Source: Rhizobium freirei PRF 81 (lineage in GTDB: Bacteria > Pseudomonadota > Alphaproteobacteria > Rhizobiales > Rhizobiaceae). From it: a stretch of 60,261 nucleotides of DNA. The position numbers and the translations under genes were made by a program. The stretch covers positions 1-60,261 of the forward strand of contig NZ_AQHN01000081.1 of the NCBI RefSeq assembly GCF_000359745.1, written 5' to 3'. Positions 52,281 through 60,261 of this stretch are shown one piece after another (within the stretch, counting starts at the first letter, position 1; each line of letters starts with the position of its first letter). The notes beneath the pieces were generated by a model. It saw nothing but the letters and a program-made list of their open reading frames with translations. It searched no databases and was not told where the DNA came from.

Positions 52281-52308
52281 ATAATATTGACTTTTACGTA
52301 ATAGTCAA
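52281..52308 (-). promoter_or_regulatory. promoter and operator of the LiuR-like gene
   Basis: On the minus strand TTGACT (-35, complement of 52303-52308), a 16-base spacer and TATTAT (-10, complement of 52281-52286) precede the start codon at 52254. Positions 52287-52308 are a 22-bp palindrome with one mismatched pair (arms TTGACT/AGTCAA, centre TACGTA) covering the -35 box and spacer, exactly where MerR-type regulators bind. Confidence 0.65.
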
Positions 52309-52612
52309 TTTCTGCAGGGCTCGGGACTGTTTCTGCGCTCGCGATGCGCAGATCAACGCGTCACGAATCCCGAAACGCGATATGATCCTTTTCTATCCGT
52401 GACGGCATGTAGAGTGACCGAGGAAAAGAACGCGGATCAGCGACAGGTCAACGCGGATACCACTCTCTTCGAGAGCAATAAAAATAATTATTAACAAATA
52501 GATAGGTAAAGTTCCTCATAGGCCCTATCTTTTCAACGTGGCGACGGTATCGCAACCTTTCCGCCCTCATTCTCGCCTTTCAACGCGTATCGCTTTATCG
52601 ACGGAGAATCCC
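52309..52612. other. intergenic region upstream of the deformylase-like gene
   Basis: About 300 bases with no supported ORF. It holds an AT-rich stretch (about 52475-52500, AATAATTATTAACAAAT) suited to a promoter of the plus-strand gene, and arms GATAGG (about 52500) and CCTATC (about 52525) that could pair. An upstream in-frame ATG at 52538 would extend the deformylase-like protein by 25 residues unlike the family. Confidence 0.4.
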
Positions 52613-53107
52613 GTGCCGGTCCGCCCCATCATTCGCTTCCCCAATCCATTGCTGCAAACGGCCTGCACCTCGGTTACCACGTTCGACGACGATCTGCGTG
52701 CCCTTGCGGCGGATTTGCTGGATACGATGCGCAACGCACCCGGCGTCGGAATCACCGCCCCCCACATCGGTGTGCTCAAGCGCGTCGTCGTGATCGAACT
52801 TAGCCGGGAAGACGGCATACGTACCTACATCAATCCGCAGCTCCTTTGGTCGTCCGAAGAAACCATGCGGCATATGGAAGGCAGCGTTTCGATGCCAGGC
52901 GTTACCGAAGAGATCGCGAGGCCAAAGGCCATTCGTTTTTCATATCAGGATATCCATGGCGCGGGACACGAGGAGCAAGCCGAAGACTTTCTCGCGATCT
53001 GCATTCAGCACGAGATCGACCAGCTCGACGGCATTTTCTGGCTGCAGCGCCTGTCAAAGCTCAAGCGCGACCGCTTGATAAAGAAATGGGAAAAAGTCCG
53101 GCGCTGA
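52613..53107 (+). CDS. degenerate peptide deformylase-like protein (metal ligands lost)
   Basis: A 164-aa member of the polypeptide deformylase family by fold and length (IIRFPNPLLQTACTSVTTFDDDLRALAADLLDTM, GVGITAPHIG, QHEIDQLDG). True deformylases use GxGxAAxQ, EGCxS and HExDH, the Cys and two His binding Fe2+/Zn2+. Here the motifs read GVGITAPH (44-51), EGSVS with Ser91 in place of Cys, and HEIDQ with Gln137 in place of the second His; only His133 and the catalytic Glu134 remain. It is therefore unlikely to remove formyl groups. The start is a GTG at 52613 preceded by GGAG at 52603-52606. Confidence 0.85.
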   Translation: MPVRPIIRFPNPLLQTACTSVTTFDDDLRALAADLLDTMRNAPGVGITAPHIGVLKRVVVIELSREDGIRTYINPQLLWSSEETMRHMEGSVSMPGVTEEIARPKAIRFSYQDIHGAGHEEQAEDFLAICIQHEIDQLDGIFWLQRLSKLKRDRLIKKWEKVRR

Positions 53108-53123
53108 TCCATTCAAAAACGAA

Positions 53124-53146
53124 ACGGGCGCCACGAAGGCGCCCGT
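53124..53146. terminator. bidirectional terminator between deformylase-like and PsiF-like genes
   Basis: A perfect 9-bp stem, ACGGGCGCC (53124-53132) with GGCGCCCGT (53138-53146), and an ACGAA loop between convergent stops. On the minus strand it is followed by TTTCGTTTTTG, so it fits best the end of the PsiF-like gene, and it may serve both. Confidence 0.8.
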
Positions 53147-53170
53147 AGGATTGTCCAATCGGACTGCAAG

Positions 53171-53734
53171 TCAGCCCTTGAGCTTGGAGTTGCAGAGGCT
53201 GTAGTAGCCGCCGCCCTTCTGGATCCACTTCAGGCCGCCGAGCGAATTCTTGGCCTTGTTGGCATTGTAAGCATCGACGCAAGTGTGGAAGCGGCTCTTG
53301 CCCGGGGTTTCGCTCGCATACTTGGCATCGACCTTGGCCGGGAAGGTTACGCCGGCCGGAGCGACCGTCGTCGGCTTTGCCGGTTCGGCTGCCGGCGGCT
53401 TGGTGGCGTCGGGCTCGCTGGCATCAACCTTGGCGGCTGCAGTCGTCTTCGCCGTCTTGGATGGCGTCGTAGCAGCCGGTGCGGTCGCTGCCGGGGCCGT
53501 TGCGGCAGGGGCAGTTGCCGCTGGTGCAGTTGTCGCGGCACCTGCATCGGCAGCGCACTGCGTGGCGCGGAAGTCATTCCACTTCTGGCCGTTCAGAGTG
53601 CCGGCAGTTTTAGCTGCCTGATATTTGGCGCTGCACTCTTTCATGGTTAGCGCAGAAGCCGAAGAAGCTAGGCCCATCGAGCCTACAACTGTGAGAGACG
53701 CAAGGGACATCAACAGAATGGCACGACTAGTCAT
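53171..53734 (-). CDS. secreted PsiF-like protein with low-complexity linker
   Basis: A 187-aa exported protein: signal peptide (MTSRAILLMSLASLTVVGSMGLASSASA), then a short unit with two Cys (MKECSAKYQAAKTAGTLNGQKWNDFRATQCA) resembling the PsiF repeat, an Ala/Thr/Pro-rich linker containing APAAT repeated four times, and a second Cys-containing unit (TCVDAYNANKAKNSLGGLKWIQKGGGYYSLCN). In E. coli PsiF is induced by phosphate starvation, with no known activity. GGAGG eight bases before the ATG at 53734 supports this start over the ATG at 53740. Confidence 0.7.
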   Translation of the reverse strand: MTSRAILLMSLASLTVVGSMGLASSASALTMKECSAKYQAAKTAGTLNGQKWNDFRATQCAADAGAATTAPAATAPAATAPAATAPAATTPSKTAKTTAAAKVDASEPDATKPPAAEPAKPTTVAPAGVTFPAKVDAKYASETPGKSRFHTCVDAYNANKAKNSLGGLKWIQKGGGYYSLCNSKLKG

Positions 53735-54120
53735 TGGCATTTCCTCCGCTCTATGACGAATGTCGAAACTATTAATCGTGTCGTCCTCAGCGCTTGTCAA
53801 TCGACACGCGATTTCGGGGCGACGGATGACACCATATGCGGACGAATATGAACGTAAACTGTACGAAAGCAGCCATTAAAAAGTGCAATCACGCACGATA
53901 GACAATCATTGATGGCAGTTCGCCGCAGCCGCTAAACCTGCCGAAAATGGCAGAGGTCGTCGTGCCGAATCGGCACAATGGCAACCTCGCTCTTGCTGTT
54001 TGCAGCCTAGCGACACGCTTGGATTGCCGTTTCGCGAGACAAAGGCAAAATTGCGGACACAATGCTACCTGTCGCGAGGGCGGCCCCTTGACGTGTGGCG
54101 CCGCCGCTCTACCCTCTTTC
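53735..54120. other. intergenic region between PsiF-like gene and candidate small RNA
   Basis: No gene can be supported here. A 113-codon plus-strand open frame from about 53947 has a composition unlike a protein and crosses the terminator below. Near its right end a CTTGAC box (54087-54092), a 16-base spacer and CTACCC (54109-54114) make a plausible rhizobial promoter on the plus strand, directed at the hairpin at 54138. The stretch 54173-54416, between that terminator and lipB, shows nothing else. Confidence 0.45.
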
Positions 54121-54172
54121 CGGCAGTTCCCCTCCCTATGCCCTGGATGCTCTCCCTTCCAGGGCATTTTTC
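54121..54172 (+). ncRNA. candidate small RNA with CU-rich loops and its own terminator
   Basis: An intrinsic terminator with no plus-strand gene upstream: ATGCCCTGG (54138-54146) pairs with CCAGGGCAT (54159-54167), 9 bp, followed by TTTTTC. Downstream of a CTTGAC promoter-like pair the expected start is near 54121, giving an RNA of about 50 nt. Its 5' part (CCCCTCCCT, 54128-54136) and the 12-base loop (ATGCTCTCCCTT) are pyrimidine-rich and could pair with Shine-Dalgarno sequences, a design known from several alphaproteobacterial small RNAs. Start and function are inferred. Confidence 0.45.
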
Positions 54173-54416
54173 TTGGGCAGATGCAATCACGGCATGCAAT
54201 CGCCCGCGGAGGTCAAGGAATTGCCCACATGATCTCGCGTGATAATGGCGCCGACATTGTCAGCAACCAGAAGCCGCACTATCTCTAGCTGGAAGACGAG
54301 ACAGAACGCCTGGTGAGAACGAATCGCTCCCATGAATGCAGGTGCGCCTCGGCAATCGATCGCGGTCGCAAGACAGCATCCGCGACCCTTTGGCTGTTGC
54401 CATACAAGCCGAAATA

Positions 54417-55133
54417 TCAGCCGTCGTTGACCGTTTGTCCGAAAACCTGCTCGAAAGCGTCGCGGAGGCGGATATCGACATCCGCCATCATGACCGGCAG
54501 GCCGAGATCGACAAGGCTGGTGACGCCGTAGGCCGAGATTCCGCAGGGAACGATGCCGGTGAAATGACCGAGATCGGGATCGACGTTCAAGGAGAGGCCG
54601 TGGAACGTCACCCATTTGCGCACGCGGATGCCGAGGGCGGCGATCTTGTCTTCGGCGACGGTTCCGTCCGGCAGCACCGGCTTTTCCGGACGCCGCACCC
54701 AGACGCCGACGCGATCCTCGCGCCGTTCGCCGCGCACGTTCATCGAATCGAGCGTGCGGATGATGACTTCTTCGAGCGCGCCGACAAAGGCGCGGATATC
54801 CTGCCGACGACACTTCAGGTCCAGCATGACATAAGCCACGCGCTGGCCCGGCCCGTGATAGGTATATTCGCCGCCGCGCCCGGTGGCAAAGACGGGGAAT
54901 CGATCGGGCTCGATGAGATCGGCGGCATCGGCGCTCGTGCCTGCCGTATAGAGCGGCGGATGCTCGACCAGCCAGACCAGCTCCGGCGCCCGGCCTTCGG
55001 CGATCGCCGCAACTTCCGCCTCCATGGTGGCAACGGCCTCCTCATAAGGCACAAGACCATCGCTGATCCGCCAGCGAACGGGCGGTGTGTCGTGAGTGGG
55101 AAACATCTGATGAGAAAGTTCGGTGCGAAGCAT
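54417..55133 (-). CDS. lipB: octanoyl-ACP:protein octanoyltransferase
   Basis: Transfers octanoyl groups from acyl carrier protein to lipoyl domains (for example E2 of pyruvate dehydrogenase). LipB signatures: LVEHPPLYTAGTSADAADLI, GRGGEYTYHGPGQRVAYVMLDL, then Lys163 in VAEDKIAALGIRVRKWVTFHGLSLNV and the acyl-thioester Cys197 in GIVPCGISAYGVTSL, the catalytic Lys/Cys dyad. Length 238 aa is normal. Monocistronic; no lipA neighbour and no terminator hairpin seen downstream. Confidence 0.96.
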   Translation of the reverse strand: MLRTELSHQMFPTHDTPPVRWRISDGLVPYEEAVATMEAEVAAIAEGRAPELVWLVEHPPLYTAGTSADAADLIEPDRFPVFATGRGGEYTYHGPGQRVAYVMLDLKCRRQDIRAFVGALEEVIIRTLDSMNVRGERREDRVGVWVRRPEKPVLPDGTVAEDKIAALGIRVRKWVTFHGLSLNVDPDLGHFTGIVPCGISAYGVTSLVDLGLPVMMADVDIRLRDAFEQVFGQTVNDG

Positions 55134-55307
55134 TTGGCAGTCCTTTGCGCGCCGCAGGCCGCATCTGTGGAAATCCTGCGCGCCGACGAGTTATCCACAT
55201 ATGGCGCTATTCCGGCGGAAATTCAAACATCTACGGCGCTTCCCCGGCAATCGGACAAGCGTGATCGCAGGTGCTGTGAAGGAATTTAAAAAAACTGACA
55301 CATCGCT

Positions 55308-55336
55308 CTTGTGCCCCCCGAATGCTTTTGCTACAT
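55308..55336 (+). promoter_or_regulatory. promoter of tRNA-Leu
   Basis: CTTGTG (55308-55313), exactly 17 bases, CTACAT (55331-55336), close to the rhizobial CTTGAC-N17-CTATAT consensus, 36 bases before the tRNA. Confidence 0.65.
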
Positions 55337-55372
55337 GCAGCCGCGCCGGAGCAATTCGGCGCCTACCACGAT

Positions 55373-55457
55373 GCGGTCGTGGCGGAATTGGTAGACGCGC
55401 AGCGTTGAGGTCGCTGTGGGGCAACCCGTGGAAGTTCGAGTCTTCTCGACCGCACCA
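55373..55457 (+). tRNA. tRNA-Leu (anticodon GAG)
   Basis: An 85-nt tRNA including an encoded CCA. The acceptor stem is GCGGTCG with CGACCGC; the anticodon stem CAGCG/CGCTG encloses the loop TTGAGGT, giving anticodon GAG (reads CUC and CUU); a long variable arm (GTGGGGCAACCCGTG region) marks it as class II; the T loop is TTCGAGT. Discriminator base A at 55454 fits leucine tRNAs. It has its own promoter and terminator. Confidence 0.97.
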
Positions 55458-55459
55458 AA

Positions 55460-55485
55460 AACCCGGCTAAGGCCGGGTTTTTTGT
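55460..55485 (+). terminator. intrinsic terminator of tRNA-Leu
   Basis: AACCCGGC (55460-55467) pairs with GCCGGGTT (55472-55479) around a four-base loop, followed by TTTTG and further Ts. It begins three bases after the tRNA. Confidence 0.9.
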
Positions 55486-55883
55486 TTTTAGAACAGGGCT
55501 TTAGGTGCCGCTGGATTTCACGATGAAGAATAGCGTGAGACACTATGGATATCTCACCGGCTGTTGATCGCTTGATCTGCTGAAATCAGCTTTTGTCGAT
55601 ACCGGCTTCCTCCGATGTCGTCAGTTCTCCCTTGGACGTCGATCAATTCACCCGATAGAGACCGCCAGCTGATTCCTCGCAGAGGATGACAGCGGAGCGG
55701 CGTTTTCATGCTCTGTGGCGGCCAGGTTCAGCCGGTTGTTCCCAGCCTCACTCACGTCTACATCATATACGGCGCTCATATTGCTACTTCGCCTTGATCA
55801 GCAGGAGCCGTTGGATCTCCATGATCACTTGACTTCGCGCGCCCCTCTGGCACGCTGAAGTTTCTTCGGAAGTGGGAGAATAC
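55486..55883. other. 400-bp gap after tRNA-Leu
   Basis: No integrase, no repeat of the tRNA 3' end and no recognisable protein in six frames, apart from the weak 43-codon frame noted separately. The tRNA is not obviously an integration site here. Confidence 0.4.
55648..55779 (-). CDS. possible 43-aa small protein
   Basis: A short frame starting MSAVYDVDVSEAGNNRLNLA, ending SARNQLAVSIG, in the gap behind the tRNA. It has an ATG, an AAGG about 14 bases upstream and a composition that could be a protein, but nothing else supports it. It may equally be chance. Confidence 0.2.
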   Translation of the reverse strand: MSAVYDVDVSEAGNNRLNLAATEHENAAPLSSSARNQLAVSIG

Positions 55884-56099
55884 ATGACGCCAGAACGCTT
55901 TTCAGAATGCCTTTTGCATATACGCTGGACGCCGATCAATCTGGCGAGCGCCCTGCAATGCGACCTGTCATGGGTGGAGGCGTTGGAGGCCGGAAATGCC
56001 GAAGTACCGGCTGGATTGGCGGCGTGGCTGGAAACTCTCGCGCAATGCCATGAGGGGGCCGGCGTTCCGACCACCTATCGAGGACGTGGGCACGAGTGA
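55884..56099 (+). CDS. small HTH-like hypothetical protein (71 aa)
   Basis: A 71-residue protein whose middle (FSECLLHIRWTPINLASALQCDLSWVEALEAGNAEVPAGLAAWLETLA) has the spacing of a phage-Cro/XRE helix-turn-helix: a Leu/Ile helix, ALQCDLSWV as recognition-like segment, then a short helix. Many rhizobia carry such genes. GGGAG before the ATG at 55884 supports the start. It may regulate something nearby; no operator is recognisable. Confidence 0.6.
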   Translation: MTPERFSECLLHIRWTPINLASALQCDLSWVEALEAGNAEVPAGLAAWLETLAQCHEGAGVPTTYRGRGHE

Positions 56100-56177
56100 G
56101 ATCGACTGCGGTGAGCCTGAAGAACGAATGGCGGTCCGGAAACGGCGGATAATTCACTCCAAACGGAGGGATTTGAG

Positions 56178-56372
56178 ATGAATGATGATTTTCGCTTGAA
56201 GCTGATCAAAATTAGAGGCGAGAAGATCGCCCATCGCAACGAGCTGCTGGCGATGAAAATACAGGGCGCAAGCGCAAATGGGGTTAACGAGGCTATCGAT
56301 CTTGACGGCATGATCGCCCGCGAACAACTCGCGATCGACAATCTGGACGACACGATTGCCCGCCTAAGCTAG
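56178..56372 (+). CDS. small hypothetical protein (64 aa)
   Basis: A 64-residue, mostly helical protein (NDDFRLKLIKIRGEKIAHRNELLAMKIQGASANGVNEAIDLDGMIAREQLAIDNLDDTIARL) with heptad-like hydrophobic spacing, suggesting a helical hairpin or coiled coil. GGAGGG 11 bases before the ATG is a good ribosome binding site. Family not recognised. Lies 78 bp after the HTH-like gene on the same strand. Confidence 0.55.
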   Translation: MNDDFRLKLIKIRGEKIAHRNELLAMKIQGASANGVNEAIDLDGMIAREQLAIDNLDDTIARLS

Positions 56373-56436
56373 GCTTGCTCTACGGAACGGATCGATCAAA
56401 ACCCCTATTTGCCATGAGCATCGAAAGACGCCACGC

Positions 56437-56859
56437 TCAATGCGCGACGTCCTTGCTGACATTGCGCAGTCGGATCTGATGATCGAGCCGTTCGAGTTGG
56501 CTCGTGGTCGTCTCGATCAGCCGACCGATCTCCTGATAGGCCGTCCGTAGCCGCGAAAGCTCGTTCCGAACGGCTTCTAGGGCGCGCTCATCACTGTCCT
56601 CTCCAGGTCCGTCCCCTGAACCGGTCATCAGCCAGACCGGAGACACGCCGAAGAGAGCCGACATCGTCACCAGAGTAGATGGTTTGGGCTCCGAGCGGTC
56701 CGATTCCCAGGCAAGCATGGTTTCCTCGCTGACGCCCAGTTCTCCTGCCAGCCTTTCCAAGCTGATACCAGCGGCGTCACGAGCCATCGACAGACGTCCG
56801 CCCAGCGTATCGCCGCCCTCGTCCGAAAAAACGGTCGTCTCTTGTTCGGGCTTGAACAT
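56437..56859 (-). CDS. XRE-family transcriptional regulator
   Basis: A 140-aa protein with an N-terminal Cro/C1-type HTH (residues 19-80: LGGRLSMARDAAGISLERLAGELGVSEETMLAWESDRSEPKPSTLVTMSALFGVSPVWLMTG) and a C-terminal helical region (about 90-135, LEAVRNELSRLRTAYQEIGRLIETTTSQLERLDHQIRL) likely to form a coiled-coil dimer. No effector-binding domain. Targets unknown; the gene is divergent from the DMT transporter (217 bp between starts). Confidence 0.88.
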   Translation of the reverse strand: MFKPEQETTVFSDEGGDTLGGRLSMARDAAGISLERLAGELGVSEETMLAWESDRSEPKPSTLVTMSALFGVSPVWLMTGSGDGPGEDSDERALEAVRNELSRLRTAYQEIGRLIETTTSQLERLDHQIRLRNVSKDVAH

Positions 56860-57075
56860 CGGTGCGATCCTTTTCTTGGCTGCGCCGGCAATTTATGTGG
56901 CGCACGTATGTTTTAGCGGTTTCCGAAAGCACAGATAGGTCTAGCGGCGTCATCTCGCCACCACGATCTGTCCCAAATGGAAAAGTGCGGCATCTTGCGC
57001 CGCCAGCCCGCGGCTTTCGGTTCCGCATCCGATCGCTTCTTGATTGCATGCTGCTCCTGTGTTTGATGTCTCTTC

Positions 57076-58011
57076 ATGTCCGTATCTCCCGCCGTTTCCA
57101 CACAGCAGAATCCGCTTAGAGGCATGACGATCATGACAAGCGCCATGATCCTGCTGCCGACGATGGATGCCATCGCCAAATACATGGCAAGCTTCGAAGG
57201 CATGTCGCCCGGCCAGGTGACATTCTATCGCTTCTTCTTTCAGCTCGTATGCATGCTGCCGCTCTTGGCGACCGTTTCGGGCCGTACGGCATTTTCTGCG
57301 AAGCGTCCCTGGATGAACCTGCTGCGCGGCGCGTTGCACGGCGCCGCCAGTCTGCTCTTTTTCGCGGCGGTCAAATATATGCCGCTCGCCGATGTCTTCG
57401 CGATCTATTTCGTCGAACCATTCATGCTGACGGCACTTTCGGCCCTGTTTCTCGGCGACAAGGTCGGCTGGAGGCGCTGGCTGGCGATCGTCATCGGCTT
57501 CGTTGGCGCAATGATCGTCATCCAGCCGAGTTTCGAGATTTTCGGGCTAAAGGCGCTGCTGCCCGTTGCCTGCGCCTTCCTCTTTGCACTCTATCTGTTC
57601 ATGAACCGCGCCGTCGGCGAGGCGGATTCGCCGATGACGATGCAGGTGATGGCCGGCGTAGGCGGCACGCTGTTCATGTCGGTCACCCTTTTGGCGGGAG
57701 CATCCGCCGGCATCGCGGATTTCGAGCCATCCCTGCCCGTCTCTGTGCTCGGCCTCGTCCTTCTGCTGATTCTGGGCTCGATATCGGGCTACGCGCATAT
57801 GCTTGTCGTCAAAGCCTTCCGCCTGGCGCCGCTCTCGCTGCTCGCCCCGTTCCAGTATTTCGAGATCATTTCCGCCACCGTTCTCGGCTATGCGATCTTC
57901 GGCGATTTCCCCAACCTTTCCAAATGGATCGGCATTGCCATCATCGTCGGCTCCGGTCTCTTCATCATCTGGCGCGAACGCTTACAGTCAAGACTGCAAA
58001 AAACGGCTTGA
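57076..58011 (+). CDS. DMT-superfamily (EamA) transporter
   Basis: A 311-aa inner-membrane protein with ten predicted helices in two EamA repeats: GMTIMTSAMILLPTMDAIAKYMASFEGMSPGQVTFYRFFFQLVCMLPLL and VACAFLFALYLFMNRAVGEADSPMTMQVM...AFRLAPLSLLAPFQYFEIISATVLGYAIFGDFPNLSKWIGIAIIVGSGLFIIW. The PLSLLAPFQYFEII segment is the usual helix-9 motif. Exports or takes up a small metabolite of unknown kind. Confidence 0.88.
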   Translation: MSVSPAVSTQQNPLRGMTIMTSAMILLPTMDAIAKYMASFEGMSPGQVTFYRFFFQLVCMLPLLATVSGRTAFSAKRPWMNLLRGALHGAASLLFFAAVKYMPLADVFAIYFVEPFMLTALSALFLGDKVGWRRWLAIVIGFVGAMIVIQPSFEIFGLKALLPVACAFLFALYLFMNRAVGEADSPMTMQVMAGVGGTLFMSVTLLAGASAGIADFEPSLPVSVLGLVLLLILGSISGYAHMLVVKAFRLAPLSLLAPFQYFEIISATVLGYAIFGDFPNLSKWIGIAIIVGSGLFIIWRERLQSRLQKTA

Positions 58012-58092
58012 ACGCAGGCATGTTGTACATGGACCGATGACGCAATTTGTGGCTAAAACATTGACTGAATAGAGCATTTGGGCGGAGATCGC

Positions 58093-60102
<2,010 letters not shown>

Positions 60103-60253
60103 TTAAAATACGAGCGGCCGAACATTTCAGGAAAAGTGCACAGCGCCTGTTCGGGTGAAACCAGACGATTGCGACGCTAAGTGTCTGATTTCGGCTTGAG
60201 CCGCAATGCGCGCCCATGGCAATGTCGCGCGAACCAAATCATAGCAGGAAGGG

Positions 60254-60261
60254 ATGAAACC
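60254..60261 (+). CDS. possible start of a gene cut by the window edge
   Basis: AGGA at 60246-60249 is followed four bases later by an ATG at 60254; only MK and part of a third codon fit before the window ends. Nothing can be said about the product. Positions 60103-60245 show no gene or terminator. Confidence 0.25.

Noticed and set aside
53947..54288. 113-codon plus-strand open frame in the gap before lipB
   Set aside because: Its composition is unlike a protein of this genome, it has no good ribosome binding site, and it runs through a strong intrinsic terminator.
54187..54813. 208-codon minus-strand frame overlapping lipB
   Set aside because: Arg/Gly-rich shadow of lipB in another frame; lipB has all its catalytic residues.
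55373..55883. tRNA-Leu as an integration site for a mobile element
   Set aside because: No integrase and no direct repeat of the tRNA 3' end were found in the following sequence.

Overview
The window reads as chromosomal DNA of an alphaproteobacterium of the order Rhizobiales, most likely Rhizobium or a close relative. The support is high GC with strong codon bias, the gene order ppiD-trpD-trpC-moaC-moeA, a tpiA/secG/pyrG cluster, a LiuR-like MerR regulator, alphaproteobacterial families (DUF2336, PF07310 PAS, BTLCP peptidase, DUF1489) and promoters close to the rhizobial CTTGAC-N17-CTATAT pattern. There is no transposase, phage, plasmid-transfer or CRISPR signature; this is mostly core genome with a few lineage-variable inserts.

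Layout. 0-5 kb: a small orphan ORF, a 3-methyladenine DNA glycosylase, a marR-emrA-emrB efflux operon and a DUF883-like membrane-anchored protein. 5-10.7 kb: a tightly packed operon for a periplasmic folding factor (ppiD), tryptophan synthesis (trpD, trpC) and molybdenum cofactor synthesis (moaC, moeA). 10.7-18.7 kb: a mixed metabolic block with 6-phosphogluconate dehydrogenase, a glyoxalase remnant, two divergent citrate-synthase-family genes (one with an N-terminal HTH domain), a LysR/LysE pair, a nickel/cobalt permease, a rhodanese and a GlxA-type regulator. 18.7-22 kb: pyrG, secG and tpiA. 22-33 kb: a secreted hydrolase, parE, a phytase-like esterase, an AI-2E-family permease, GNAT, DUF2336, a flavin reductase/nitroreductase pair, a secreted beta-rich protein and an acyltransferase. 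33-38 kb: thrS, then a NifU-like/yidD/DUF1697 run, and folE-hisI. 38-47 kb: patatin, CBS, rhomboid, PAS, tandem PilZ, prolyl aminopeptidase and an envelope group (BTLCP peptidase, single-TM protein, D-Ala-D-Ala carboxypeptidase with SPOR domain). 47-60 kb: DUF1489, serine deaminase, membrane proteins, a LiuR-like regulator, a degenerate peptide deformylase, a PsiF-like secreted protein, lipB, tRNA-Leu(GAG), small ORFs, an XRE regulator, a DMT transporter and the biotin-carrying subunit of an acyl-CoA carboxylase.

The observations most worth a second look are not a classical defence or mobile system. They are: (i) a deformylase-family protein that has lost two of its three metal ligands; (ii) a divergent pair of citrate-synthase paralogues, one carrying a DNA-binding domain and the other with the catalytic Asp changed to Glu, separated by palindromes; (iii) two strong intrinsic terminators with no gene upstream, which suggest unannotated small RNAs at about 40.63-40.76 kb (minus strand) and 54.12-54.17 kb (plus strand); (iv) a NifU/IscU-like scaffold lacking its third Cys and its Asp; and (v) a perfect CtrA-type box in front of an envelope gene group. 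Everything here comes from reading the sequence by eye. Family names rest on motif recognition, not on searches.
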